Of a stretch of DNA of 64,000 nucleotides, positions 18,948-28,351 are shown one piece after another; the stretch's first letter is position 1; every line of letters starts with the position of its first letter. The stretch covers positions 50,607 through 114,606 of the forward strand of contig NZ_CAHLAR010000017.1 of assembly GCF_903652925.1 (NCBI RefSeq), given 5' to 3'. A program made the translations under genes and the position numbers. The notes beneath the pieces were generated by a model. The model was not told the DNA's origin. It ran no database searches and saw only the letters and a list, made by a program, of their open reading frames with translations. This DNA is from Achromobacter anxifer (GTDB lineage: Bacteria > Pseudomonadota > Gammaproteobacteria > Burkholderiales > Burkholderiaceae_B).

Positions 18948-19451
18948 ATGACGATCAAAGTCGGCGACCGCGTGCCGGATGGCACCCTGACCGAATTCAT
19001 CGAAACCGAAACCGCCGGCTGCTCGCTGGGCCCCAACGCGTTCCAGGTCGCCGATCTGACCCGCGGCAAGACCATTGCGCTGTTCGCCGTGCCCGGCGCG
19101 TTCACGCCCACCTGCTCGGCCAAGCATCTGCCCGGCTATGTGGAACAAGCTGCGGCGCTGAAGGCCAAGGGCGTCGATGAAATCTGGTGCGTGTCGGTCA
19201 ACGACGCGTTCGTCATGGGCGCCTGGGGCCGCGAGCAGAAGACCGAAGGCAAGGTCCGCATGCTGGCCGACGGTTCCGCCCTGTGGACCAAGGAACTCGG
19301 CTTGGAGCTGGACCTGGTCCAGCGCGGCATGGGCGTGCGCTCGCAGCGCTATTCGGCCCTGATCGTCGATGGCGTGGTCAAGCAGCTGAACGTGGAAGCC
19401 GCCGGCAAGTTCGAAGTCAGCGACGCCGCCACGATGCTGTCGCAAGTCTGA
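18948..19451 (+). CDS. atypical 2-Cys / Prx5-type peroxiredoxin
   Basis: A 167-residue thioredoxin-fold peroxidase. The active-site motif PGAFTPTCSAKHLPGY gives the peroxidatic cysteine C56; further cysteines at C25 and in EIWCVSVND are resolving candidates. Family members reduce H2O2 and organic peroxides in the cytoplasm, often with glutathione or glutaredoxin. The ATG at 18948 has GGAG seven bases upstream. An open frame extends far upstream but has no family similarity there. Confidence 0.93.
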   Translation: MTIKVGDRVPDGTLTEFIETETAGCSLGPNAFQVADLTRGKTIALFAVPGAFTPTCSAKHLPGYVEQAAALKAKGVDEIWCVSVNDAFVMGAWGREQKTEGKVRMLADGSALWTKELGLELDLVQRGMGVRSQRYSALIVDGVVKQLNVEAAGKFEVSDAATMLSQV

Positions 19452-19480
19452 TCCAACGCAGTTCCTGTTTTACCGCTTAG

Positions 19481-19511
19481 CGCGGCGGCCGTTTTGACGG
19501 CCCGCCGCGCT
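19481..19511 (+). terminator. strong hairpin after the peroxiredoxin gene
   Basis: GCGCGGCGGCCGT (19481-19493) pairs with ACGGCCCGCCGCGC (19498-19511) over a TTTG loop with one bulged C. No U tract follows, so it may slow or protect transcripts rather than terminate them by itself. Confidence 0.4.
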
Positions 19512-19536
19512 GCCGCCAGCAGCGGTTGCCGACGCC

Positions 19537-21015
19537 ATGCTCGCCACCATCTCCTCTTTCTCGTCGCTCTACTTCGCGACCTTGCTGATGCTTATCGGCA
19601 CGGGTCTGTTCAATACCTACATGGGGCTCAGGCTGACTGCGCAGTCCGTCAGCGAGGTGTGGATCGGCGCCTTGATCGCCGGCTACTACCTGGGCCTGGT
19701 GTGCGGCGCCCGCCTGGGGCACAAACTCATCATCCGCGTGGGCCACATCCGCGCGTTCGTGGCCTGTGCGGCCATCGCCACCAGCATGATCCTGGCCCAG
19801 ACGCTGGTCGAATCCATGCCGCTGTGGCTGGTGTTCCGCGTCATTTCGGGCATCGTGATGGTGACCGAATTCATGGTCATCGAAAGCTGGCTCAACGAGC
19901 AGACCGAAAATCACCAGCGCGGACGGGTCTTCTCCGTCTATATGGTCGTATCCGGCCTGGGCACCGTGTTGGGACAACTGGCCTTGACAGCCTATGCCAC
20001 GCTGGATCTGCGGCCGCTGACGCTGGTGGCCATGTGCCTGGTGCTGTGCCTGGTGCCGATCGCCGTCACGGCGCGTTCGCACCCGCCCACGCCGCTGCCA
20101 GCGCCGCTGGACATCCGTTTCTTCATGCGGCGCGTGCCGCTGTCGATGACGGTGCTGTTCGTGGCGGGCAATCTTTCCGGCGCCTTCTATGGGCTGGCGG
20201 CTGTCTACGGCGCCAAGCACGGCCTGTCCACTTCGCAGGCAGCCATCTTCGTGGCCGCCGCAGTGACGGCGGGCCTGCTGTCGCAATGGCCCATGGGCTG
20301 GCTGTCCGACCGCATCAATCGCGCGGGCCTGATCCGCTTCAATGCGTTGCTGCTGGTGCTGCTGCCGGCGGTCATGTGGGGCTGGATCGTCCTGCCGTAT
20401 TGGGCGCTGGTGGCCATGTCCTGTGTCTTCGGCGTGCTGCAGTTCACCCTGTACCCGCTGGGCGCGGCCTTCGCCAACGATCACGTGGAGTCCGAGCGCC
20501 GGGTCAGCCTGTCGGCCGTGCTGCTCATGACCTATGGGGTGGGGGCCTGCGTCGGTCCGATGATCGCCGGGGTGCTGATGTCCGTGGCTGGCCCCAGCAT
20601 GTACTACGTGTTCATCTCCGCCTGCGCCCTGATCCTGGTGTGGCAGGTGCGTCCGACCCGCGTCACCGGCGCGCATCAGGTGCAGGAGGCTCCCACGCAT
20701 TTCGTGCCCATGCCGGACACGCTGCAGAGCTCGCCCGCCGCGGCGGTGCTGGATCCGCGGGTGGATCCGGCGAACGACATCGCCATGGAAATGGTGCAGC
20801 CCGATGCGGTTCCGGTGGCCGCGGTGGTCGAGCCGGCTCCGGCCGATCCCGCAGGTCCGGCAGCGCAATCCGGCGCGAATTCCGCCGTGGATTCCACCGC
20901 GAATTCAGCTGCGAATTCGACTGCGGGTTCTGCCACGGATTCCGCCCTGGGCTCGGCCGCAGACTCCGCGGCAGATTCGGCCGAGGACGGCCGCCAGGCG
21001 CGCACGGGCACCTGA
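19537..21015 (+). CDS. MFS transporter (YcaD-like) with a low-complexity C-terminal tail
   Basis: A 492-residue protein with about 12 membrane segments in residues 8-375. The loop after the second helix (GARLGHKLIIRVGHIR) and the later GWLSDRINRAGLIRFN are MFS-type motifs; overall it resembles YcaD-like transporters of unknown substrate. The last 110 residues are cytoplasmic and polar, ending in an Ala/Ser/Asp/Asn repeat (NSAVDSTANSAANS and so on) encoded by degenerate 15-18 bp repeats. No strong Shine-Dalgarno sequence is seen before the ATG. Confidence 0.85.
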   Translation: MLATISSFSSLYFATLLMLIGTGLFNTYMGLRLTAQSVSEVWIGALIAGYYLGLVCGARLGHKLIIRVGHIRAFVACAAIATSMILAQTLVESMPLWLVFRVISGIVMVTEFMVIESWLNEQTENHQRGRVFSVYMVVSGLGTVLGQLALTAYATLDLRPLTLVAMCLVLCLVPIAVTARSHPPTPLPAPLDIRFFMRRVPLSMTVLFVAGNLSGAFYGLAAVYGAKHGLSTSQAAIFVAAAVTAGLLSQWPMGWLSDRINRAGLIRFNALLLVLLPAVMWGWIVLPYWALVAMSCVFGVLQFTLYPLGAAFANDHVESERRVSLSAVLLMTYGVGACVGPMIAGVLMSVAGPSMYYVFISACALILVWQVRPTRVTGAHQVQEAPTHFVPMPDTLQSSPAAAVLDPRVDPANDIAMEMVQPDAVPVAAVVEPAPADPAGPAAQSGANSAVDSTANSAANSTAGSATDSALGSAADSAADSAEDGRQARTGT

Positions 21016-21031
21016 GGCCGGGGTGGCGCTC

Positions 21032-21904
21032 CTACCAGGGCGCCATCAGCACGATGGCGGCCAGGGCCAGGGCGATGCCCGCCAGGTTCAGCCGGGTCAG
21101 GGGCTCGCGGAACGCCAGCGCGCCGACCAGCGTGCCCAGGGTGATCACCCCCATGTTCATCGACGCGAACACCAGCGCGGGGTGCTCGGGCAGCGACTGG
21201 TGGGCGCGGATGTAGGTGATGATGTTGCCGAAGTTCGCCAGGCCCAGCGCCGCGCCGGCGGCCAGGTGGCGGACCTCGCAACGCACCCGGCGCCACAGCA
21301 GATAAGCGAGCATCAGCAGGCCGGCGATGACGAAGGCCAGCAGCAGCCCACCGGCGAAGGCCGTGCCGGCACGCGCCATCTGCTTGAACAGGATGTCGAT
21401 CACGCCATAACCGACCCAGACCACCAGCGGCCACAGCCACATGGCGCGGCCGTCGCCGGGCGCAGCAGCGTCCGCTCGCGCCGGACGGCGCAGCAGGCAG
21501 TACAGGGCGCTGGCGGCCAGCAGGGTCGCCGCCAGCTTGCGGCCGCTTACCGGTTCGCCGAACAGCAGGAAGGCCGCCAGCAGCGGAATGAACAGCGACA
21601 GGCGCAGGGCGGCGTCGCTGCGCACGATGCCGGCGTGGCGCACCGCCGCCGCCATGGCCAGGAACACGCTGGGCAGCAGCACGCCCAGCGCGGCCAGCAC
21701 CAGCCAGGGCGTCTGCGGTGTCAGCAGCGCGGCGGGATCGGGGCGCAGCACGGCGAAGCAGAGCAGGGCGGCCACCGCGTAGTTCATGGCGATGGCCTGG
21801 CGCACGTCGACCTGGTAGCGCCGCGCCAGCTTCAGCAGCACGGCCACGGTCACGCTGCAGGCGACGCTGGCCAGCAGATAGAGCAGGCCCGGGGTCAGCG
21901 GCAT
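21032..21904 (-). CDS. EamA/DMT-family membrane transporter
   Basis: A 290-residue protein with ten predicted membrane helices in two similar halves, as in EamA drug/metabolite exporters. The segment [19 protein letters not shown] in the first half and [18 protein letters not shown] in the second are the paired EamA signatures. The ATG at 21904 lies inside the last ten bases of bioB, so it is probably co-transcribed downstream of bioB. Substrate unknown; a role in moving biotin or a precursor cannot be claimed from position alone. Confidence 0.85.
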   Translation of the reverse strand: MPLTPGLLYLLASVACSVTVAVLLKLARRYQVDVRQAIAMNYAVAALLCFAVLRPDPAALLTPQTPWLVLAALGVLLPSVFLAMAAAVRHAGIVRSDAALRLSLFIPLLAAFLLFGEPVSGRKLAATLLAASALYCLLRRPARADAAAPGDGRAMWLWPLVVWVGYGVIDILFKQMARAGTAFAGGLLLAFVIAGLLMLAYLLWRRVRCEVRHLAAGAALGLANFGNIITYIRAHQSLPEHPALVFASMNMGVITLGTLVGALAFREPLTRLNLAGIALALAAIVLMAPW

Positions 21905-22914
21905 GCCGGCGCTTCGTGGTGCTGGTGTTGCGCGGCGTCGATCCGCATGCCCAGGCGCTGCAGCAGGCGCTGGTCGGCTTCCATTTGCGGATTGGCGGTG
22001 GTCAGCAAGGCGTCGCCATAGAACATGGAGTTGGCGCCGGCCATGAAGCACAGCGCCTGCAGCGCGTCGTCCATGGCTTCGCGGCCGGCCGACAGGCGCA
22101 CCGCCGCGCGCGGCATGGCGATGCGCGCGACCGCGATGGTGCGCACGAACTCGAACGGGTCCAGGGCTTCCACACCGGCCAGCGGCGTGCCTTCCACCTG
22201 CACCAGGTTGTTGATCGGCACGGACTCGGGATAGGGCTCCATGCTGGCCAGCTGGGCGATCAGGCCGGCGCGTTCGCGCCGCGATTCGCCCATGCCCACG
22301 ATGCCGCCGCAGCATACGTTGATGCCGGCGTCGCGCACCCGGTCCAGCGTGTCCAGGCGGTCCTGGTAGGTGCGGGTGGAAATGATCTTGCCGTAGAACT
22401 CGGGCGAGGTGTCCAGGTTGTGGTTGTAGTAGTCCAGGCCGGCGCTTTTGAGCTGTTCGGCCTGGCCGTCACGCAGCATGCCCAGGGTGACGCAGGTCTC
22501 CAGGCCCAGCGCCTTGACCGCGCTGACCATTTCGGCCACGGCGTCCAGGTGGTGCGGCTTGGGGCTGCGCCAGGCGGCGCCCATGCAGAAGCGCTGCGCG
22601 CCGCCTTCCTGGGCCTTGCGGGCCGCGGCCACCACGTCGGCCAGCGGCATCAGCTTGTCGGCGTCCAGGCCGGTGTCGTAGTGCGAGGACTGCGGGCAGT
22701 AGGCGCAGTCCTCGGGACAGCCGCCGGTCTTGATCGAAAGCAGGCTGGACAGCTGGATGGCGTTCGGATCGAAATGGGCGCGGTGCGTCTGCTGGGCCCG
22801 GAACACCAGATCCATGAAGGGCAGCTCGTAGAGCGCCATGATGTCGGCGGCGCTCCAGGCGGGAGCGGCGGCCGGTTTGGCGACGGTCGGGACGGGGATG
22901 TAGGCGGTCTGCAT
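21895..22914 (-). CDS. bioB: biotin synthase
   Basis: A 339-residue radical SAM enzyme that inserts sulfur into dethiobiotin. C66, C70 and C73 (CPEDCAYC) bind the SAM [4Fe-4S] cluster, and conserved cysteines further on ([15 protein letters not shown]) serve the [2Fe-2S] sulfur donor. The ATG at 22914 is preferred over one 34 codons upstream because AGGAG lies eight bases before it and the family begins here. The 243 bp upstream contain an AATACGTATT palindrome at 23030-23039 but no recognisable BirA operator. Confidence 0.96.
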   Translation of the reverse strand: MQTAYIPVPTVAKPAAAPAWSAADIMALYELPFMDLVFRAQQTHRAHFDPNAIQLSSLLSIKTGGCPEDCAYCPQSSHYDTGLDADKLMPLADVVAAARKAQEGGAQRFCMGAAWRSPKPHHLDAVAEMVSAVKALGLETCVTLGMLRDGQAEQLKSAGLDYYNHNLDTSPEFYGKIISTRTYQDRLDTLDRVRDAGINVCCGGIVGMGESRRERAGLIAQLASMEPYPESVPINNLVQVEGTPLAGVEALDPFEFVRTIAVARIAMPRAAVRLSAGREAMDDALQALCFMAGANSMFYGDALLTTANPQMEADQRLLQRLGMRIDAAQHQHHEAPACR

Positions 22915-23157
22915 GGATGGGCTCCTGTCGGTCTTGCGGGATCGCGCCGCTTGCAGGGCAAGGGCGGGATCGGCGGATCGTAAGAAGCTGCGCAGGGTTT
23001 GCGCAATGCATGTCAAGACGCCGGAATTGAATACGTATTACGGTTATTTTTGCGGGAAATGGATGATTTTAGAAGCCGCTGACTTCTAACTGGAGCTCAT
23101 CTTCGGAGACGGCCCGGTCTCGTTTATTTTGCATCAAATTGTAATTTTGACGAGATT

Positions 23158-24315
23158 TCAGCCCTTGGGCGGCTTGTCCCGCATCCGTGCGCGCTCATGG
23201 CCGGTGATGCCCCGGTCACGCGCCCACACGATGGCCGCGCTGCGGCGGTGCACGCCGATCTTGCTGTAGATCGTGGCCACGTGATTGCGCACCGTATTGC
23301 GCGACAGCTTCAGGTTCTGGGCGATGCCATCGTCGTCGTGGCCCTGGCACATCAGCGCCAGCACTTCGCGTTCGCGCGAGGTCAGCTGCGCCAGCTCGGC
23401 CACGTCGCGCGTGGCGGGCGCCGGCGCGCGCAACTGCGCCAGCTTTTCGATGACGCTGCGGCTGAACCACGAGGTGTCCTGCATGACCGCCTCGATCGCC
23501 GTCAGCAGCTCCGTCTCGGAACGCTTGCGCTCGGTGATGTCCTGTATCGCCAGCAGCACGCGCTGCTGGCCGCCGATCATGACGGGCTCCGCCGACATCA
23601 GGCAATCCAGCTGGCCGCCGTCCCTTGCCGCCAGCGTCACTTCGCGGTTGCGGGCGCTTTCGCCGCGCTTGAGACTGGCCTCCATGTCTTCGTACGGCTG
23701 CAGGCCCAGCTCGGTCAGCGCGCGGCCAATGCCGTCTTGCGCCGAGGCGCCCGTGGCCGCCGCGAAAGCGTCGTTCAGGTCCAGCGCCAGCAGCGTGTCG
23801 CCCTCGCACACGGCCATGGGCACGGGCGCCAGTCGGAAGGCCTGCGCGCGGCGTTCCTCAATTTCGCGCAAGGCCTGCTCGGCGCTCCTGTGCGCTTCAG
23901 CGTTGATCTGCTCGGTCTGGTCGTGCAGGATCAGCACGCGGTAGTCCGCGCCGTCGCCGCCGTCCAGGTTCAGGCCGCTGGCGCGTACGTTGCGCAGGAA
24001 CTCCTCGTCGTCCTTGCGTTCCAGGTCCAGCAGCAGCTCGTCGAATGGTTCGGCCGCGGCCAGCCGGTCAAGCGGATATTGGCGTGCCGGCACGCGGTGC
24101 TGGTTGCGGTAGGTCAGCGTGTAGCGCTTGCGATAACCGGACGGCGTGCCGCCCAGCTCGTCCAGCGTGTCGGTGCCATGCAGCCTGAGCGCGCTGGCAT
24201 TGGCCCAGGCAATGGCGCCGTCGGATTCGAGCAGGATGATGCCCTCGTTCAGACCCGTGATGATGCGTTGCAGGTGTTGGCGGTGCGGATGGGGAGCGGC
24301 GGCGTTCGCGGTCAC
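23158..24315 (-). CDS. PAS-PAS-LuxR transcriptional regulator
   Basis: A 385-residue protein with a PAS domain at about residues 15-120 (LNEGIILLESDGAIAWANAS), a second PAS/PAC region at about 150-265 (ending LLAIQDITERKRSETEL), and a C-terminal LuxR/GerE HTH at about 310-375 (LTSREREVLALMCQGH, LSRNTVRNHVATIYSKIG). No kinase or receiver domain is present, so it probably senses a small ligand or redox state directly. The start is GTG at 24315 with AAGAAGAGG upstream; an earlier frame runs into the tRNA genes and is rejected. Targets are unknown. Confidence 0.85.
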   Translation of the reverse strand: MTANAAAPHPHRQHLQRIITGLNEGIILLESDGAIAWANASALRLHGTDTLDELGGTPSGYRKRYTLTYRNQHRVPARQYPLDRLAAAEPFDELLLDLERKDDEEFLRNVRASGLNLDGGDGADYRVLILHDQTEQINAEAHRSAEQALREIEERRAQAFRLAPVPMAVCEGDTLLALDLNDAFAAATGASAQDGIGRALTELGLQPYEDMEASLKRGESARNREVTLAARDGGQLDCLMSAEPVMIGGQQRVLLAIQDITERKRSETELLTAIEAVMQDTSWFSRSVIEKLAQLRAPAPATRDVAELAQLTSREREVLALMCQGHDDDGIAQNLKLSRNTVRNHVATIYSKIGVHRRSAAIVWARDRGITGHERARMRDKPPKG

Positions 24316-24455
24316 GTAGTCCTCTTCTTTTCGCAGGGCACGACGCAAAGAGAATGACGGCGCATTGAAAGGCTGTCCAGATGGCGAAATGGACGAGTCT
24401 GAGGGTAGGGGGGATGGCAGGGAGGATGGCTGCCGAAGGCGCGGGCAGAAATGCA

Positions 24456-24480
24456 AAAAGCTCCGGAAACCGGAGCTTTT
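24456..24480 (-). terminator. terminator of the tRNA operon, distal unit
   Basis: An 11-bp stem (AAAAGCTCCGG / CCGGAGCTTTT, 24456-24466 and 24470-24480) with a 3-base loop. Read on the minus strand it ends in TTTTT and lies 44 bases after the second tRNA-Asp gene. Confidence 0.8.
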
Positions 24481-24523
24481 GATGGCTGCAAGGCTGAAGA
24501 GCCTGCGAACTGCGCGATGTGCT

Positions 24524-24600
24524 TGGCGGAGCGGACGGGGCTCGAACCCGCGACCCCCGGCGTGACAGGCCGGTATTCTAACCAACTGAACTACCGCTCC
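24524..24600 (-). tRNA. tRNA-Asp (GTC), distal copy
   Basis: A 77-nt gene with encoded CCA; the 7-base anticodon loop CTGTCAC gives anticodon GTC. It is identical to the copy at 24965-25041. Confidence 0.97.
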
Positions 24601-24670
24601 GCAGCGGTTTACTCTGACTACTCGATGCACTGCGGTGTCAAGGCAGTTTGGTACCACATGCCAGAAGAAC

Positions 24671-24746
24671 TGGCGTCCCCTAGGGGATTCGAACCCCTGT
24701 ACTCACCGTGAAAGGGTGATGTCCTAGGCCTCTAGACGAAGGGGAC
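24671..24746 (-). tRNA. tRNA-Glu (TTC), distal copy
   Basis: A 76-nt gene with encoded CCA and anticodon loop CTTTCAC (anticodon TTC). It is identical to the copy at 25105-25180. Confidence 0.97.
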
Positions 24747-24785
24747 CTGAACAAAACAGAACAACTTTACTACCGTACTGCTTAC

Positions 24786-24861
<76 letters not shown>

Positions 24862-24920
24862 CAGGAACCTTGGCTATCCAAACTGCGGACAACTAGGTCT
24901 TACACTATATAAAGCAAAAA

Positions 24921-24938
24921 AGCTCCGAAGACGGAGCT
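24921..24938 (-). terminator. terminator between the two tRNA units
   Basis: AGCTCCG (24921-24927) pairs with CGGAGCT (24932-24938). Read on the minus strand the stem is followed by TTTTTT. It resembles the distal terminator, as expected if the duplication included it. Read-through or a weak second promoter must serve the distal unit. Confidence 0.7.
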
Positions 24939-24964
24939 CTTGAAAGACTCTGAGCGAGAGCTTT

Positions 24965-25041
24965 TGGCGGAGCGGACGGGGCTCGAACCCGCGACCCCCG
25001 GCGTGACAGGCCGGTATTCTAACCAACTGAACTACCGCTCC
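24965..25041 (-). tRNA. tRNA-Asp (GTC), proximal copy
   Basis: A 77-nt gene with encoded CCA and anticodon GTC, identical to the distal copy. It is third in the promoter-proximal unit Ala-Glu-Asp. Confidence 0.97.
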
Positions 25042-25104
25042 GCAGCGGCGTACTCAAAACATAGTCACTTCAACTGCATCACTACTTACTGCTGCCAGAA
25101 GAAC

Positions 25105-25180
25105 TGGCGTCCCCTAGGGGATTCGAACCCCTGTACTCACCGTGAAAGGGTGATGTCCTAGGCCTCTAGACGAAGGGGAC
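25105..25180 (-). tRNA. tRNA-Glu (TTC), proximal copy
   Basis: A 76-nt gene with encoded CCA and anticodon TTC, identical to the distal copy. Confidence 0.97.
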
Positions 25181-25222
25181 TTGGACTTGCTAACTCTGTA
25201 CTGCAATCTTCGCTGTTGACTG

Positions 25223-25298
<76 letters not shown>

Positions 25299-25409
25299 GT
25301 CTTGCTAATCAGCCCGTTCAACGTTTTACGAAATCGAACACACGTTTTACTGCGTGCTTTTTCGTAGTTCGTTGCCGGTTTTGTTTAGTGCCGTTGGCGA
25401 AGAAACGAG

Positions 25410-25438
25410 ATTATGCACGAACTAAATTTGGCGTGCAA
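25410..25438 (-). promoter_or_regulatory. sigma-70-type promoter of the tRNA operon
   Basis: On the minus strand TTGCAC (25438-25433) and CATAAT (25415-25410) are separated by exactly 17 bp, close to the TTGACA/TATAAT consensus. Transcription should start near 25403, giving a leader of about 105 nt before tRNA-Ala. Confidence 0.75.
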
Positions 25439-25590
25439 GTCGCTTGGCGGTAAAAACCCAAAAAGTTGTGAAAAAAACAGGGTTGGAAGGGCTTTTCAGC
25501 CAGTTTTTGCTCTTTTTTTGCTCAAGGCTTGCGTGGGGGATTGATGCAGAATTCAAGTAAATCAAAGGCTTGTGAGAGTACTATCGTGAT

Positions 25591-25624
25591 CGGAAATTTT
25601 TTTCGCCAAACCGGAAATTTTTTT
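25591..25624. repeat. two GGAAATTTTTTT direct repeats before the aldo/keto reductase gene
   Basis: CGGAAATTTTTTT occurs at 25591-25603 and again at 25612-25624, 21 bp apart, that is two helical turns. They lie 24-57 bp before the ATG, where promoter or regulator binding would be expected. They may be UP-like elements or operator half sites; function is unknown. Confidence 0.5.
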
Positions 25625-25647
25625 GCGCCGGGCATGGCATCACGGAC

Positions 25648-26715
25648 ATGAGCGCTATGAACAGCAAGACTTCGTTCCCGACGCGCCCGCTCGGCCAGAC
25701 CGGCATGCGCATTACCCGCATCGGGCTGGGCGCCTGGGCCATCGGCGGCAACGGCTGGGCGGTGGGCTGGGGCCCGCAGGACGACGCCGATTCGGTGGCC
25801 GCGATCCGGCGCGCGGTGGAGCGCGGCATCAACTGGATCGATACCGCGGCGGTGTACGGCCTGGGGCACTCCGAAGAGATCGTGCGCCGGGCGCTGGGGC
25901 AGATGGCGCCGGACGCGCGGCCCTATGTCTTCACCAAATGCGGGCTAACCTGGTCGGCGGAACAGCCGCAAGCGATGCCGCGGCGCACCGGGGCGCCCGC
26001 CAGCATCCGCCGCGAACTCGAAGACTCGTTGCGGCGCCTGGGCGTGGAACGCATCGATCTCTACCAGATGCATTGGCCGGCCGGCGACGGCACGCCGCTG
26101 GAGACTTACTGGCAGGAATTGCTGGACCTGAAACGGGAAGGCAAGGTCAGGGCGGTCGGCCTGTCCAACCACAACCTCGCGCAATTGCAGCTGGCGGAGT
26201 CCCTGGGCCACGTGGATACGCTGCAGCCGCCTTTCTCGGCCATCCAGCGCGGGGCGGGCGCGGACCTGATTCCGTGGTGCGCCGGGAACGGCACGGGGGT
26301 GATCGTCTACAGCCCGATGCAGTCGGGCCTGCTGACCGGCGGCTTCAGCGTGGCGCGCGCCCGTTCCTTGCCGGCCGATGATTGGCGCGCCCGCAATGCC
26401 GAATTCACTTCGCCCGGCATCGAGCGCAACCTGGCGCTGGCCGATGCATTCAAGCCCATTGCCGAACGCCACGGCACCACGGTGGCGGCCGTGGCGGCGG
26501 GTTGGACGCTGGCTTGGCCGGGCGTGACGGGCGCCATCGTGGGCGCGCGCAACGCGGCTCAGGTGGATGGCTTGCTGGGCGCGGCGGCGCTCGAGCTGGA
26601 CGGCGAGGACATGGATTTCATCGCCGACGCGATCGAGCGCACGGGCGCGGGGACCGGGCCGTTGCGCCCGCCCGAGGAAGAGAGCGACGCGCTGCCCGCC
26701 AACCTGTTTGCCTGA
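25648..26715 (+). CDS. aldo/keto reductase
   Basis: A 355-residue NAD(P)H-dependent oxidoreductase of the AKR superfamily. The catalytic tetrad is visible as Asp and Tyr in NWIDTAAVYGLGHSE, Lys in VFTKCGL and His in DLYQMHWP. The C-terminal cofactor loop TGAIVGARNAAQ is typical. The substrate is not predictable. The start has no clear Shine-Dalgarno sequence; an ATG at 25657 is an alternative. It converges on lnt with a 7-bp gap. Confidence 0.9.
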   Translation: MSAMNSKTSFPTRPLGQTGMRITRIGLGAWAIGGNGWAVGWGPQDDADSVAAIRRAVERGINWIDTAAVYGLGHSEEIVRRALGQMAPDARPYVFTKCGLTWSAEQPQAMPRRTGAPASIRRELEDSLRRLGVERIDLYQMHWPAGDGTPLETYWQELLDLKREGKVRAVGLSNHNLAQLQLAESLGHVDTLQPPFSAIQRGAGADLIPWCAGNGTGVIVYSPMQSGLLTGGFSVARARSLPADDWRARNAEFTSPGIERNLALADAFKPIAERHGTTVAAVAAGWTLAWPGVTGAIVGARNAAQVDGLLGAAALELDGEDMDFIADAIERTGAGTGPLRPPEEESDALPANLFA

Positions 26716-26722
26716 CGGCTTC

Positions 26723-28351
26723 TCAGGCGCGGCGGGTCTTGCGGCCGCTGCCAACCGCGGCGATCAGCGCCAGGCCGATCAGGGCCAGCGCGGTCTTGTC
26801 GCCGAAGCGCGCATAGGGCGTGAGCCCCGTCATACCCTGCACCGCGACCGGCAGCACGCCGGCCTGCAACGGCGCCAGTTGCGCCGCGACGTGGCCCTTG
26901 GCGTCGATGGCGGCGGTGATGCCGGTATTGGTGGCCGTCAGCATGGGGCGGGCCGTTTCCATGGCGCGCAGGCGGCCGATCTGCAAATGCTGGCGCAAGG
27001 CCCAGGAATCGCCGAACCAGCCCAGGTTGCTGACGTTGACCAGTATGGTCGCTCCCGGTTCGCCGTTGGGGCCGGGCAGCAGGGCGGGCAGCAGGTCCGG
27101 TCCGAACAGGTCTTCGTAGCAGATGTTGAAGGCGATGTGCTGGCCGCCGACCGCGAAGGGCGTCTGGCGCTCCGCGCCGCGGTCGAAGTCGCCCAGCGGA
27201 ATGTTCAGCATCTCGACGAACCAGTGGAAGCCGGGCGGCACGTATTCGCCCCAGGGCACCAGATGGCGCTTGTCGTAGCGCATGGCGGTGGAACCGGCCA
27301 CAAGCTGCTCGACCGGCGTGTTGCCGTCGAAGCCCATGACGCTGTTGGTGTAGCGGTCGCGTCCGTTGACGCGGTCGTGCAGCGGCACACCCATCGCGAT
27401 CACGGTGTTGCGTTGCGCCGCGAGGCCGCGCCAGACTTCCCAGACGCGCGGATCGAGCTGGTCCTGGAAGATCGGCAGCACGGTTTCCGGCAGGATGGTC
27501 AGTTGCGGAGCGGGCACGCCCGGCGCCGGCGGCATGGACGCCAGGTCCAGGTGGCGCACCAGGCTCTGGTCGAGCAGGGCCGGGTCGAATTTCTGGGACT
27601 GTTCGATATTGCCCTGGACCAGCCGCACGTTCAGCGGATCGCCGCTGGGCGCGGACCAGTCGATGCGGGACAGCGGCCAGCCGGCGGCCGCCAGGGCCAA
27701 GGCGATGCCGGCGGCCAGCGCGTGGCGCGAGCCGGTTCCGCTCTTGCGCGAGGGCTGCCACAGGCTGGCGAGGGCCGCCGCGACGAAGGCGGCCAGGAAG
27801 GCCATGCCGTGCACGCCCAGCAGCGGCGCCCAGCCGGAGATGGGGCCGTCGATCTGCGCGTAGCCGATATTGAGCCAGGGAAAGCCTGTCAGCAGCACGG
27901 CCCGCAGCCATTCGAACGCTGCCCACATCGCGGCCCAGGCCAGCGTCGCGGACAGGATGCGGGCGGGCGGGGAGCCGGGATCCAGCGGCGCGTAACGGCG
28001 CGCCAATGCGCCGGCGGTGGCCGGGAACAGGGCCAGGAAGGCGGACAGCGCCAGCACCGCGGCCACGGCCAGCGGCGCGGCCAGGTCGCCATAGCGGTGC
28101 AGGCTGATGAAGATCCAGTACAGCCCCAGCGCGTAGGTGGCGAAGCTGAACAACCAGCCGCGCAGCCAGGCCTGTTTCGCCGAGGGCGCATACAGGGTGA
28201 CGCGGGCGGCGATGGCCAGCATCAGGACCTGGGTGGCCGCCAGCGCCCAGTCCGGCAAGGGGCCGGGCGAGAAAGTCAGGGCGTGCACGGCGCCCGCCAG
28301 CACCAGGCCGGCGGCGCCGCGCAGTTTATGGCTGCGCGGGGACTGGGTCAT
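26723..28351 (-). CDS. lnt: apolipoprotein N-acyltransferase
   Basis: A 542-residue inner-membrane enzyme that adds the third acyl chain to bacterial lipoproteins. The N-terminal 230 residues hold the membrane helices. The nitrilase-like periplasmic domain carries the Glu-Lys-Cys triad E289 (TILPETVLP), K361 ([12 protein letters not shown]) and C411 ([10 protein letters not shown]). The start overlaps the corC stop by 4 bp, so the two genes form a coupled unit at the end of the miaB-phoH-ybeY-corC-lnt series. Confidence 0.96.
   Translation of the reverse strand: MTQSPRSHKLRGAAGLVLAGAVHALTFSPGPLPDWALAATQVLMLAIAARVTLYAPSAKQAWLRGWLFSFATYALGLYWIFISLHRYGDLAAPLAVAAVLALSAFLALFPATAGALARRYAPLDPGSPPARILSATLAWAAMWAAFEWLRAVLLTGFPWLNIGYAQIDGPISGWAPLLGVHGMAFLAAFVAAALASLWQPSRKSGTGSRHALAAGIALALAAAGWPLSRIDWSAPSGDPLNVRLVQGNIEQSQKFDPALLDQSLVRHLDLASMPPAPGVPAPQLTILPETVLPIFQDQLDPRVWEVWRGLAAQRNTVIAMGVPLHDRVNGRDRYTNSVMGFDGNTPVEQLVAGSTAMRYDKRHLVPWGEYVPPGFHWFVEMLNIPLGDFDRGAERQTPFAVGGQHIAFNICYEDLFGPDLLPALLPGPNGEPGATILVNVSNLGWFGDSWALRQHLQIGRLRAMETARPMLTATNTGITAAIDAKGHVAAQLAPLQAGVLPVAVQGMTGLTPYARFGDKTALALIGLALIAAVGSGRKTRRA

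Larger units (their letters stand above)
25299..25647. other. intergenic region between the tRNA operon and the aldo/keto reductase gene
   Basis: A 349-bp divergent gap, markedly AT-rich for this genome. It holds the tRNA promoter (25410-25438) and, near the reductase gene, two GGAAATTTTTTT repeats. No protein-coding frame with a start signal is seen. Confidence 0.6.

Noticed and set aside
22915-23157. BirA operator upstream of bioB
   Set aside because: Only a 10-bp AATACGTATT palindrome is visible; it does not match the long BirA dyad or the BioR-type TTATMTATAA box.
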